This document shows, piece after piece, positions 34,048 through 43,095 of a stretch of DNA of 64,000 bases. A model generated the notes under the pieces. That model worked only from the letters and a program-made list of their open reading frames with translations, made no database searches and was not told where the DNA came from. How positions within the stretch are numbered: position 1 is the first letter of the stretch; each line of letters opens with the position of its first letter. This DNA is from Moheibacter sediminis (GTDB taxonomy: Bacteria > Bacteroidota > Bacteroidia > Flavobacteriales > Weeksellaceae): assembly GCF_900176425.1 (NCBI RefSeq), contig NZ_FWXS01000001.1, positions 62,001 to 126,000 on the forward strand, written 5' to 3'. The translations under genes and the position numbers were made by a program.

Positions 34048-36594
34048 TTAAGCCGAATTCCTGCTCGCATTAATGTTCCCAAACAACGAACGCGTAACCA
34101 TTCGTTCATATGCTTCTTTTTTAGGCGAATCATTCTGAATTTTCTCCAGCGCATATTGCTGAATTGCCAAAAGCGGTAGTACGATTTTTTCTCTTTGTAG
34201 AATGGAAGATTTATTGATGGGTTCTTTCTCCATCAAACTATTGTAGCCTGAAATCTCCAAAAGCAATTCTTCAGTCAGCAAAAATTCATCATACAAGATT
34301 TTCCAAAACTCTCCGTATTCTTTGTCATTTTCAATGTAAAAAGTCAATGGAAAATAAGTTTTTTGCATCGACATCATACTGTTCAATATCAAAGTTTTAA
34401 AGAAAGATGATTCTTCAAATAGAATTTTTAGATTATCAATTTTCCCTTCGTCTTTGTATTTTTTCAAAGCACTTCCAACCCCAAAATATCCAGGAACATT
34501 TTGTTTCAATTGACTCCAAGAACCTACAAACGGAATCGCTCGCAAATCACTGAATTTCAATCCTGAATCACTGTTTCTTTTGCTTGGGCGGCTTCCAATA
34601 TTGGTTTTTCCGTAATAATTCAGCGTACTTCGGTTTTCCAGATAAGGAATAAATTTCTCATGTGCTTTCAAATTGGCATATTTCTGCAAGCTGACATTCG
34701 CCAATTCATCCAAAATTTCTCTTTCTTCAGGATTCAAACTAGCTTTCGGGTCTTCTGAAACCGTGGATTGAATTCCAGCCGTGAGCAGTTGCTCAAAATT
34801 ATATTTTGCCTGCATTTTTGCGCCATACATACTTGTAATCGTTTGACCTTGAATGGTTAATTCAATTCTGTTGTTGGCAATCGTATTTCCTTGTGAAGCA
34901 TAAAACTGACGCGTTTTTCCGCCTCCCCTTGCCGGGGGACCGCCGCGCCCGTCAAAGAAAATCACTTTCATTCCGTTTCGTTCTGAAACTTTTGTCAACG
35001 TTTCTTTTGTATGGTAAATTTCCCAATTTGCTTTTAAATAGCCCCCATCTTTTGTTCCGTCAGAAAAGCCGAGCATGATGGTTTGATTGTTTTTTCTTCG
35101 GCTCAAATGTTTTTTGTAAACCGGAAGATTATACAAAATGTCCATCGTGTTTTCAGCCATATCCAAACCTTGAATCGTTTCAAAAAGTGGAACGATGTCG
35201 TAGTCGATTTCATCGTCTTTATATCCGCAGAATTTAAACAAAGCATATACATTTAACACATCAAAAATCGTCTCGCTGTCCGAAATTATATACCGGTGAA
35301 CGCCGCGTTTTCCGTTTAGTTTTTGGATGGTTCTGAGTTGTTTTACGTTGAGAATAGTATCTTTGGTCAATTCATCTTCGTAATCATTTTCATCGATGTT
35401 TAATTCTTTTTCAGTGAGGATTTTAATTTGCTCTTCTTCAGATAATTCATCAAAATTTAGTTTAAATTCTTTTTGAACAATATCTCTGATAATTCTGTCG
35501 TGAATGTTTGCATTTTGACGAATGTCGAGCGAAGCAAAGTGTAACCCAAAGATTTTAACGCGCTGGATTAAATTGTCTAAAATATCCAGGAAAATTCCAT
35601 TGTGTCTTTGAATCAAAGTTTTACGAACTTCATTCAAAGTATTTAAAATATCTTCATCCGAAACATTTCCTTCGTTGGTAAACATTTCATCATAAATTTT
35701 CTTGTGAAGAATTTTCAAAGGCTCAGATATTTCTTTGAAAGTCAATCTTCTGCGTACTTCTTTCAAATGTCCATAATAACTTTTGAGGATAGCACTTCTA
35801 AGTTCATCTGCAACTTTTCGGGTAATTTCTGCCGTCACAAATGGATTTCCATCGCGGTCTCCACCCGGCCAGAATCCTAATTGTATAAAAGGGTTTTCCA
35901 CATTTTCTCCATGATCAAAAAACGTAGAATTGATTTGCGAAGCCAATTCGCCAACGGCATCATAATAAACGTTTCTGAGGTAATAAATCACACTCATCGC
36001 TTCATCATAAGGTGTCGGTTTTTCCTCGTTCAGAAAAGGCGTTTTCCCCAATTGCTGCAAAAGCAAATCGACATTACTTACCGAATCATGTTGAACTGCA
36101 GAACGCAAATCCTGAATGATGCGCAAAACATTGTTCGGGTAAAACTGCGTCGGGTGAGCTGTAAAGACAATTCTGATGGCAAAATCAGCCAGCTTTTGTT
36201 TGACTTCTTCTAATTTATTCTGCTGTTTTGCAAGCTGATAAAGACTTTCGATGGTTCCTTCATCAGTGTAACTGAACAAACTACTGAACGCCGCATCTTC
36301 GATGCTGTCAAATAAAACTACTTGACGTTCAATGTACTGTATAAACCTGAACAACAAATCAATCTGTTCATTTTCGTCCTTGATTTCCGTATGTTTCTGA
36401 AAAAAAGTTTCCACAATTTCCGTCGGCGTTTTTCCTTTTGGGAAGCCTTCCGCGCTTTGGTTGTACAAGAACGGAATCAGCGAACCGATGTTGGTCATCT
36501 TGTCATACGGCAGATTCATGAAAAGACTGTTGTAAATCTGGTACTTGTTTTCTACGACCTGTCGGTATTTATTGATGGATTGTTCAGTATTCAT
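34048..36594 (-). CDS. ppc: Phosphoenolpyruvate carboxylase
   Basis: 848-aa anaplerotic enzyme converting PEP and bicarbonate to oxaloacetate. Signature blocks are FTAHPTQ (near 148, catalytic His), GGDRDGNPFV (near 245), GFSDGTKDGGY (near 506) and the mobile-loop region FFDGRGGPPARGGGKT (near 543). The loop differs slightly from the enterobacterial FHGRGG pattern but keeps GRGG. Its ATG overlaps the stop of the upstream GH3-family gene by one base (TAATG at 36592-36596), so the two are translationally linked. Confidence 0.95.
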   Translation of the reverse strand: MNTEQSINKYRQVVENKYQIYNSLFMNLPYDKMTNIGSLIPFLYNQSAEGFPKGKTPTEIVETFFQKHTEIKDENEQIDLLFRFIQYIERQVVLFDSIEDAAFSSLFSYTDEGTIESLYQLAKQQNKLEEVKQKLADFAIRIVFTAHPTQFYPNNVLRIIQDLRSAVQHDSVSNVDLLLQQLGKTPFLNEEKPTPYDEAMSVIYYLRNVYYDAVGELASQINSTFFDHGENVENPFIQLGFWPGGDRDGNPFVTAEITRKVADELRSAILKSYYGHLKEVRRRLTFKEISEPLKILHKKIYDEMFTNEGNVSDEDILNTLNEVRKTLIQRHNGIFLDILDNLIQRVKIFGLHFASLDIRQNANIHDRIIRDIVQKEFKLNFDELSEEEQIKILTEKELNIDENDYEDELTKDTILNVKQLRTIQKLNGKRGVHRYIISDSETIFDVLNVYALFKFCGYKDDEIDYDIVPLFETIQGLDMAENTMDILYNLPVYKKHLSRRKNNQTIMLGFSDGTKDGGYLKANWEIYHTKETLTKVSERNGMKVIFFDGRGGPPARGGGKTRQFYASQGNTIANNRIELTIQGQTITSMYGAKMQAKYNFEQLLTAGIQSTVSEDPKASLNPEEREILDELANVSLQKYANLKAHEKFIPYLENRSTLNYYGKTNIGSRPSKRNSDSGLKFSDLRAIPFVGSWSQLKQNVPGYFGVGSALKKYKDEGKIDNLKILFEESSFFKTLILNSMMSMQKTYFPLTFYIENDKEYGEFWKILYDEFLLTEELLLEISGYNSLMEKEPINKSSILQREKIVLPLLAIQQYALEKIQNDSPKKEAYERMVTRSLFGNINASRNSA

Positions 36595-38111
36595 TATGAA
36601 TGGTTCATTTCTAAAAGTGGCTCTATAAATTCTCTTGTGTTGGCAAGTCTTGGGACTTTATTTTGTCCGCCGAGTTTTCCGCGGAGTTTCATCCAGTCGA
36701 AAAATAAATCTTTTCTGGCGATATTCAGTTTCAATTGGTTAAGCGTAATGTTTTTATAACGTTTGGCTTCGTAATCCGAATTCAATTCCTGCAAAGAATT
36801 ATCTAAAATCTCAGCAAATTGATTGACATCAGTAGGCATTTTTTCAAATTCGATGATCCATTCATGTGCTCCTTTTTCAGTTCCTGACATGAAAATCGGC
36901 GCGGCAGAATATTCCTTAATCAAAGCACCTGTCGCATCACAAGCGCGTTTCAGTCCTTCTTCTGCATTTTCGATGATCAACTCTTCACCAAATGCATTTA
37001 TGTAATGTTTCGTTCGTCCGGAAACCACAATTCGAAATGGATTCAACGAAGTAAATTTCACCGTATCACCGATGATGTAACGCCACAAACCACCATTTGT
37101 CGTGATGACAACCGCATAATTTTTACCAATCTCTACATTTTCAAGCGTAATTGTTTTTGGGTTGTCCGACCCAAATTCCTCCATTGGTATGAATTCATAA
37201 AAAATCCCGTTGTCCAAAAGCAATAATAAATCTTTGCTATGACTTTGATCCTGAATGCCGAAAAACCCCTCCGAAGCATTGTATATTTCGTAAAAATTCA
37301 GTTTTTTCTGGGTTAAATTTCTATAATTGTCTTCATACGGTTTGAAACTGATTCCGCCATGAAAAAACACTTCCAAGTCCGGCCAGATTTCATCCAAATG
37401 CGTTTTCCCGGTTTGATTTAATACGTAATTCAACAAAACCAGCATCCACGAAGGCACGCCCGTCAGACAACCAATATCTTCTTTGATGACTGCATCGGCA
37501 ATGGCTTTCATCTTCGTTTCCCATTCGCTCATCAGGGAAATTTGCTTGTTGGGTGTATTTCTCAGTTCTGCATAAAAGGGAAGGTTGTCAATCAAAATTG
37601 CCGACAAATCACCAAAAAGGGTATCGTATTTCTGGTAAATTTCACTGCTTCCGCCGAGTCTAAGATTTTTATTTTTAAATATTTCCGTTTCCGGATGGTT
37701 GTTGAGGTAAAGCGCAAACATCATTTTTCCTGCAGCATAATGAGATTCTTCCAATGATTGTTCACTGATGGGAATGAATTTACTCTTGGCATTTGTTGTT
37801 CCCGAAGATTTTGCAAACCATTTGATTTTACCTTGCCAGGTCACATCGGGGATTCCTTTTCGCGCCTTATCTATAAAAGGCTCGAACTGTTCATAAGTTA
37901 CCAAAGGAACATTGGATTTAAATGATTCATAAGAATTCACATCATTAAATCCGTATAAATTCCCGTATTCCGTATTTCTCGCGGTAGATAAATTGCTGAA
38001 TAAGATGTTTTCTTGTGTTTCAATTGGGTGTTTGATGAAATTCTCGATCTGGCGAATGCGCTTGCTCATCACCATTTCCATAACCTTATTGACCAATCCA
38101 AGTGCCGGCAT
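36594..38111 (-). CDS. GH3-family acyl-acid-amido synthetase-like protein
   Basis: 505-aa protein of the GH3 superfamily of adenylate-forming enzymes. The ATP-binding motif is KSSGTTNAKSKFIP near residue 100. Further family blocks are YAVVITTNGGLWRYIIGDTV and VVSGRTKHYINAFGEEL, followed by ENAEEGLKRA. Plant GH3 proteins conjugate amino acids to hormones; bacterial members are common in Bacteroidota but their substrates are not established. It is the first gene of a two-gene unit with ppc. Confidence 0.88.
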   Translation of the reverse strand: MPALGLVNKVMEMVMSKRIRQIENFIKHPIETQENILFSNLSTARNTEYGNLYGFNDVNSYESFKSNVPLVTYEQFEPFIDKARKGIPDVTWQGKIKWFAKSSGTTNAKSKFIPISEQSLEESHYAAGKMMFALYLNNHPETEIFKNKNLRLGGSSEIYQKYDTLFGDLSAILIDNLPFYAELRNTPNKQISLMSEWETKMKAIADAVIKEDIGCLTGVPSWMLVLLNYVLNQTGKTHLDEIWPDLEVFFHGGISFKPYEDNYRNLTQKKLNFYEIYNASEGFFGIQDQSHSKDLLLLLDNGIFYEFIPMEEFGSDNPKTITLENVEIGKNYAVVITTNGGLWRYIIGDTVKFTSLNPFRIVVSGRTKHYINAFGEELIIENAEEGLKRACDATGALIKEYSAAPIFMSGTEKGAHEWIIEFEKMPTDVNQFAEILDNSLQELNSDYEAKRYKNITLNQLKLNIARKDLFFDWMKLRGKLGGQNKVPRLANTREFIEPLLEMNHS

Positions 38112-38118
38112 ATTTTTG

Positions 38119-38126
38119 TACTTTAG
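38119..38126 (+). promoter_or_regulatory. Possible -7 element (TACTTTAG)
   Basis: One mismatch to TAnnTTTG, 21 nt before the ATG of the DUF2797 gene and within the short divergent spacer from the GH3-family gene. Confidence 0.35.
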
Positions 38127-38147
38127 TCACAAATTTAAGCAAAGACA

Positions 38148-38939
38148 ATGATTTTTGAGGGACAGATTCGCAAGATGATCACAGAAAATGGTAATCCGAT
38201 TCGTTATTATTTGAATTTAAAGGACGATTACCTGGATGTAAACCAACAGATCGGTAAAAAAATTAAGATTTTTCACCATCATAACGAATGCCTAAGCTGT
38301 GGTTTGGATAAAGAAATTTACCGCATGGGTTATTGCAAATCCTGTTTTTTTCTCGTGCCTGAAGCCAGTGATACCATCATCCGTCCTGAACTTTCTCAGG
38401 CGCATTTAGGAATTGCCGAACGCGATTTGGAATGGGAAATTGCTTTTCAATTGCAACCGCACATCGTTTACCTGGCAGTCGCATCTGATGTGAAAGTAGG
38501 AGTGACGCGCGAGAAACAAATTCCTACCCGATGGATTGATCAGGGTGCTTCTTATGCCACCATTCTTGCGAAAACAAGTAATCGTTACGAAGCCGGAATG
38601 ATTGAAGTTGCTTTGAAAAATTATGTGGCCGACAAAACGAGTTACCAGAAAATGCTCAAAAATGAAGTGCCCGAAATTGATTTGATTCACCAAAAAGAAT
38701 TCCTCAAACAATACCTGCCCGAAGAGCAAGCAAAATTTTACGTCGCTGATGAAACTATTTACAAAATGGAATATCCGGTTTTGAATTTTCCTGAAAAAAT
38801 AAAATCACTTTCCCTTTCAAAACAAAAAGAATTTGAAGGAAAACTTACCGGAATCAAAGGTCAATACTTAATTTTTGAAGACGGAACCGTCTGGAATGTT
38901 CGCGGTCACGAAGGTTTTTATGTTAAGATTAAATTATAA
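38148..38939 (+). CDS. DUF2797 protein with a zinc-ribbon-like Cys4 site
   Basis: 263-aa cytoplasmic protein. Four Cys arranged as C48-x2-C51-x11-C63-x2-C66 suggest a structural zinc site. The following region (IVYLAVASDVKVGVTREKQIPTR..., then NRYEAGMIEVAL) fits DUF2797, which I recall as having GIY-YIG-like features; the identity of the catalytic residues cannot be checked. Possible nucleic-acid role. Monocistronic, ending directly at a terminator. Confidence 0.8.
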   Translation: MIFEGQIRKMITENGNPIRYYLNLKDDYLDVNQQIGKKIKIFHHHNECLSCGLDKEIYRMGYCKSCFFLVPEASDTIIRPELSQAHLGIAERDLEWEIAFQLQPHIVYLAVASDVKVGVTREKQIPTRWIDQGASYATILAKTSNRYEAGMIEVALKNYVADKTSYQKMLKNEVPEIDLIHQKEFLKQYLPEEQAKFYVADETIYKMEYPVLNFPEKIKSLSLSKQKEFEGKLTGIKGQYLIFEDGTVWNVRGHEGFYVKIKL

Positions 38940-38973
38940 AAAAGCCCGACGAAGTAGCCGGGCAAGATTTTTA
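38938..38973. terminator. Bidirectional terminator
   Basis: GCCCG/CGGGC stem (38944-38963) starting 4 nt after the DUF2797 stop, with T-runs on both strands. It also serves the convergent FG-GAP gene. Confidence 0.8.
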
Positions 38974-38989
38974 TTTGATCAAATTTCGA

Positions 38990-40462
38990 TTATTTCTTGA
39001 TAAATTTCTGTGTATTTACATTTCCGTTTACGGTTGAAACTTTGATAATGTAAGTCCCTTTTGGTAAAGAAGAAACATTTACCATATTTTGTTTCGTCGA
39101 ACCAATTTTCTGCCCCGATAAATTAAATATTTCAACAGATTTTATAATTTCTTTGCTTTCAATATTTAATTGACTTTCAGCTGGATTTGGATAAATTTTT
39201 ATTGAATTGAAATTTGAATTGTTTTCAACCACACCCATATCAGAACCTTTGAAAATATAAGCAGAACCCGCATCATTCATTTCATTTTCTCCATTTTCAT
39301 CGAAATCATCTCGTGGCGCACCTATGATTAAGTTTCCCCCGTTCAAGTCAATGCTCCAACCGTAAAATTTTTGTTCAACATCTTCTGACGTTTCTACCAA
39401 TTGAGCTTCTTCCCATTGTCCACTTTCAGTTTTATTGTATAAATAAACTTCGCCTGCTTCTTCTCCATAAATGTGTGGTGCTGAAATCAACATTTGATTT
39501 CCTTCCATTTTACACATCCAGCCGAAATAAGTATTTTCAGCCGAAACAGGGCTTGGGATTTTCTGTATTTCTACCCATTCATCTGCATCATTTTTTTCAA
39601 AAATGTAAGCTGCAGCAATGTTTCCGCCCACACTTCCTTCTGCATAAGCGCCTACCACCAATTGGTTTCCATCGATGCTTACTGAATTTCCGAAATAAGT
39701 ATTTGTCTGTGGGTCGGAAGCTGTGATTCTTTGCGCAAATTCCCAATTTCCATCGATTTTTTGAAAAATGTATGCACTTCCTGCACCATTATCCTCGCCG
39801 CTTGCGCCAGCAATGAGCGTGTTTCCGGAGATACTTACTCCAATTCCGAAAGTTGCGTTTTCTGTCAATTCAGGATGTAAGATTTTGGTTTCATTCCAAT
39901 CATTTCCTTCTTTTTCAAATACGTAAACGGACCCCAGCCAATTGTTTTCGCCAGGCGCACCAGCCACGATTGTATTGTCCTGTAAGTCTAAAGTTGTTGG
40001 GTTTACACCCAATAATGCATTTTCAGTATAGTCAGAAGCGTTCAATTTTATGGTGTTAACCCAAGTATTTCCTACGCGCTCATGAACATACAAAGCTCCT
40101 GTTCTGTCAACACCTTCGTAGTTGGATCGTCCCGCAGCGATTACCATCAAACTGTTTCCAAGTTTTACAGCTCCGCCAAATTCAGCCATTTCGAAGGCAT
40201 CACTTGCAACAATTTTTTGGGATAAATTCCAGTTTTCTCCTTCTTTTCTATAAACATAGGCGGCACCTGCAGCAATAGACTCACGAGAGGTTCCCACGAT
40301 AGCAAATTCGTCATCGATTGCTACGGAAGTTCCAAATTCGGCGCGGCTTTCTCTTTCGCCAACGATTTTTTGCGCTTGTTGAAATTGTGCATTTCCGGCT
40401 ATAGTTAGTCCAAGAAATAATGCGCTTAGGGCAGGTTTGTAAGATTGTAAAAATGTTTTCAT
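38990..40462 (-). CDS. Secreted FG-GAP beta-propeller protein with T9SS sorting domain
   Basis: 490-aa exported protein. The signal peptide is followed by about seven repeats of ~50 residues with the FG-GAP pattern (FGTSVAIDDEFAIVG...GAAYVY, FGNSVSIDGNQLVVG...AAYIF, FGIGVSISGNTLIAG...GSAYIF), predicting an integrin-alpha-like propeller. The C-terminal T9SS domain runs from KIYPNPAESQLNI to QKFIKK. Repeats of this kind often bind calcium or ligands; no enzymatic site is visible. It stands next to another propeller-type T9SS cargo. Confidence 0.88.
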   Translation of the reverse strand: MKTFLQSYKPALSALFLGLTIAGNAQFQQAQKIVGERESRAEFGTSVAIDDEFAIVGTSRESIAAGAAYVYRKEGENWNLSQKIVASDAFEMAEFGGAVKLGNSLMVIAAGRSNYEGVDRTGALYVHERVGNTWVNTIKLNASDYTENALLGVNPTTLDLQDNTIVAGAPGENNWLGSVYVFEKEGNDWNETKILHPELTENATFGIGVSISGNTLIAGASGEDNGAGSAYIFQKIDGNWEFAQRITASDPQTNTYFGNSVSIDGNQLVVGAYAEGSVGGNIAAAYIFEKNDADEWVEIQKIPSPVSAENTYFGWMCKMEGNQMLISAPHIYGEEAGEVYLYNKTESGQWEEAQLVETSEDVEQKFYGWSIDLNGGNLIIGAPRDDFDENGENEMNDAGSAYIFKGSDMGVVENNSNFNSIKIYPNPAESQLNIESKEIIKSVEIFNLSGQKIGSTKQNMVNVSSLPKGTYIIKVSTVNGNVNTQKFIKK

Positions 40463-40591
40463 CTGTGTTAATTTTTTTGAGTTGTGAATTTGATAAATTA
40501 ATTGATAATTTAAGCAAAGTTGATGAGGACATTTTGTGACATTGGGTTTAATTGGTTGATTAGTAATGTAAAATTTGAAAATGTTACACCT

Positions 40592-40628
40592 AATAAAAAA
40601 GAAAACCCTCCAGATTTCTGAAGGGTTT
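40592..40628 (-). terminator. Rho-independent terminator
   Basis: On the minus strand, stem AAACCCTTCAG/CTGGAGGGTTT (one mismatch) followed by a T-rich tail, 26 nt after the stop of the 776-aa gene. Confidence 0.8.
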
Positions 40629-40653
40629 ATCTATGAGGAGATTTAATAAATTA

Positions 40654-42984
40654 TTATTTTTTAATCAATTTATGTGTTTCGATTTTTCCATTTTCTAAAA
40701 GAATTTTTAAAATATATATTCCTTTATTGAGATGTGAAACATTGATTTTTTTATCATTTGAATTAAATAATTTCTGACCTGCCAATCCGATAATTTCAAC
40801 TGAAGAAATATTTTCTTTGCTTTCAATATTTACAACATCAGTTGCTGGATTTGGATAAACAACGGTTGAGTTTTTAACCAATAAATCAGATTCGATAACC
40901 TTTAAAGTAGTTAAATCAATTGTGAATTTAATTAAACCTAAACCGGAAGTTGCAACATATACATCTACATATTGATCATGAAAATCAAAGTCCGTTGAAC
41001 CAAAAACTGAAGAAGAGCTTAAAAACATCATTTCTTCATCTGCTATTTCCGTCCACGTTAATCCACCATCTGTAGAACATCTCAAACCGAATTCTGAATC
41101 ATTTGAATCATGTGTAGCAGCGATAATATGCCCTTCTGTAACGGTTGAATGTTTTAAATTGTGAACAAAAGAATTGTTTATTCTTGTCCAGTTTGCACCC
41201 CCGTCGACAGTTGTAAATATTCCTTTATTTGAAGTGATTGAGATCTGATTTGCATTTAATGGATTCTCTACTAATTTGAAAATCATGTCATTGTCAGCAT
41301 GTAACGTTGAAAGACCGTTGCTGATTTCTGTCCAGGAAGTTCCTCCGTTTGTAGTTTTATGAACACGGCTTCCTTTTGCCGCAATGGCAGTATTGGCATC
41401 AGTTCCGAATAGAAATCCAATAACAACACCCGAAGAATTTGGTAATGTAATGGAGTTTGCCTGAATGTTTCCTAAATCGGCAAAATCAATTTCATAGACT
41501 TCCGGATTGTCCCCAAAAGAAGAAAACGAAGCCCAAACTTTATTTGGATTTCCCGGCAGAGATTTCACATCGTGCAGACTATTTGAGAAAATCGAATAAA
41601 TCTCAGTTGATGTTTCTCCATGATTGTTGCTCATTTTTAGGCTTGAACCCATAAATCCCCCTGAAAAAGTATAAACTCTTCCAGCCATATTTGGATCAAT
41701 CATAGCTCCGGTTCCGGAATTATTGGTCACAAAATTTAACGGCATGATGTCATAACCATTTTCTTCTGAAGTTTGTAAATTTCTATGAGAAAACCCATAT
41801 TGAACTCCATAATACAAATGTTTTTCTGTCCCGTTGTTGAAATAATTAACTCCTCCTTCTGCTGCAAAATATTTTGTTTTAACTCGCGTCATTGTTTCAC
41901 CTTTGTTAGTTGAAAACATAGGATAATAATTTGCAGAAATGAATACTTCATTTTGATTAAATGGATTGAATGAAGCATCTAAACCATAAGAATATTCTTC
42001 CGGGTGATCCAAAGCATCTTCATAAACGTGTAGATTCCAAGTAGCTCCTCCGTCATTTGAAATGGCAACTTCATTATCTTCCAAAATAATCATGTTTAAT
42101 GGATTAGACGGGTTAAACTGAATCACATTGATACAGTCTAATAAATAATCTGTCCAAGGAATTTCAACTTCATTCCATGTATCGCCTCCATCTGTAGATT
42201 TGTATAGACCCTCCGGGTATTCCCCAAAACTGATTCCTGTTCCAACCCAGATTTCATTTGGGTTACTAGGGTTAAATGCGATTGGCTGTAATACAATTCC
42301 TTCAATTTTTTCTTCCCAGATTTGTCCACCATCTTCCGAAACCAAAAGACCTCCGTCAACATCTGTATTTCCATTTCCTCGAGCGATATAAAGCTTTTGA
42401 GGATTTGTTGGGTGAATTGCAACTTGTCCCGGAATGATGTCAATATTTTGGGTAGAATCATAAACTACTTCCCAGGTTTGTCCGCCGTCGGTGGTGTAAT
42501 AGGTAGTTTCAGCAGCACCAAAACCCAGAGGATAACCAATTGACAACATAGCATAATCAGAATCTGATGGCGAAATAGAGTAAGAGGAAACCCAACTGTC
42601 TCCACCCGGATTTGGATTTGGAGCAGTGTACTGAAGATCAATTTGACGAGTAACAGTATTTAAAGCATAGACTGTACGACCAATGTTTCCAACTGAACGC
42701 ATTGCAAAAGTCAATTTATCGTTTCCGTAATTTTTTAAATTATTATCTAATTTGTTGAAATAACCATTTTCAATGGAATAAAAAATATCCCAGTTTTGAC
42801 CGTTGTCATTTGAGCTCAAAATATGATTTCCCAATGTGATTGCATATAACTTGTTCTCCGTTGTTTTGTCGTAAGTAACGCCAAAAATTCTTCCGTATTC
42901 TTTGGATCCGATCACTTCGAATTGTCCAAATAAAAATGAAAGACAGCAACAATTGAGTAACAATAAAAGTGTAATTTTTCTCAT
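40654..42984 (-). CDS. Secreted BNR/Asp-box propeller protein with T9SS sorting domain
   Basis: 776-aa exported protein with a signal peptide (about 1-20). About ten Asp-box/BNR-type repeats follow (TTDGGQTWEVV, SEDGGQIWEEK, STDGGDTWNEV, SNDGGATWNLH, TTNGGTSWTEI, TVDGGANWTRI, STDGGLTWTEI and weaker ones), as in sortilin-like or sialidase-like propellers. No sialidase catalytic triad is evident, so an enzyme call is not justified. The T9SS domain runs from VVYPNPATDVVNI to THKLIKK. It lies 111 nt downstream of a TPR/HTH regulator on the same strand. Confidence 0.88.
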   Translation of the reverse strand: MRKITLLLLLNCCCLSFLFGQFEVIGSKEYGRIFGVTYDKTTENKLYAITLGNHILSSNDNGQNWDIFYSIENGYFNKLDNNLKNYGNDKLTFAMRSVGNIGRTVYALNTVTRQIDLQYTAPNPNPGGDSWVSSYSISPSDSDYAMLSIGYPLGFGAAETTYYTTDGGQTWEVVYDSTQNIDIIPGQVAIHPTNPQKLYIARGNGNTDVDGGLLVSEDGGQIWEEKIEGIVLQPIAFNPSNPNEIWVGTGISFGEYPEGLYKSTDGGDTWNEVEIPWTDYLLDCINVIQFNPSNPLNMIILEDNEVAISNDGGATWNLHVYEDALDHPEEYSYGLDASFNPFNQNEVFISANYYPMFSTNKGETMTRVKTKYFAAEGGVNYFNNGTEKHLYYGVQYGFSHRNLQTSEENGYDIMPLNFVTNNSGTGAMIDPNMAGRVYTFSGGFMGSSLKMSNNHGETSTEIYSIFSNSLHDVKSLPGNPNKVWASFSSFGDNPEVYEIDFADLGNIQANSITLPNSSGVVIGFLFGTDANTAIAAKGSRVHKTTNGGTSWTEISNGLSTLHADNDMIFKLVENPLNANQISITSNKGIFTTVDGGANWTRINNSFVHNLKHSTVTEGHIIAATHDSNDSEFGLRCSTDGGLTWTEIADEEMMFLSSSSVFGSTDFDFHDQYVDVYVATSGLGLIKFTIDLTTLKVIESDLLVKNSTVVYPNPATDVVNIESKENISSVEIIGLAGQKLFNSNDKKINVSHLNKGIYILKILLENGKIETHKLIKK

Positions 42985-43024
42985 GTGAATGTGGGTGTAA
43001 ATTTTTATAACCGCAAATTCGTAA

Positions 43025-43050
43025 CAAAGATTTTCAACACAAAAATTTTC
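43025..43050 (-). repeat. 11-bp direct repeat upstream of a T9SS cargo gene
   Basis: CAAAGATTTTC (43025-43035) and CAAAAATTTTC (43040-43050) differ at one base and are 15 bp apart, in the 111-bp gap between the TPR/HTH regulator and the 776-aa cargo gene. A/T richness makes chance a real possibility. Confidence 0.35.
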
Positions 43051-43095
43051 GTCGGAAATAACACGACCACCATTCAGAAAAAGCGTGACATTTGT

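Noticed and set aside
36594-38111. Plant-hormone (auxin) conjugation function for the GH3 protein
   Set aside because: Only the superfamily fold is supported; bacterial GH3 substrates are not established.
40654-42984. Sialidase call for the Asp-box protein
   Set aside because: Asp-boxes alone occur in many propellers; I could not find the catalytic Arg triad or nucleophile arrangement of sialidases.
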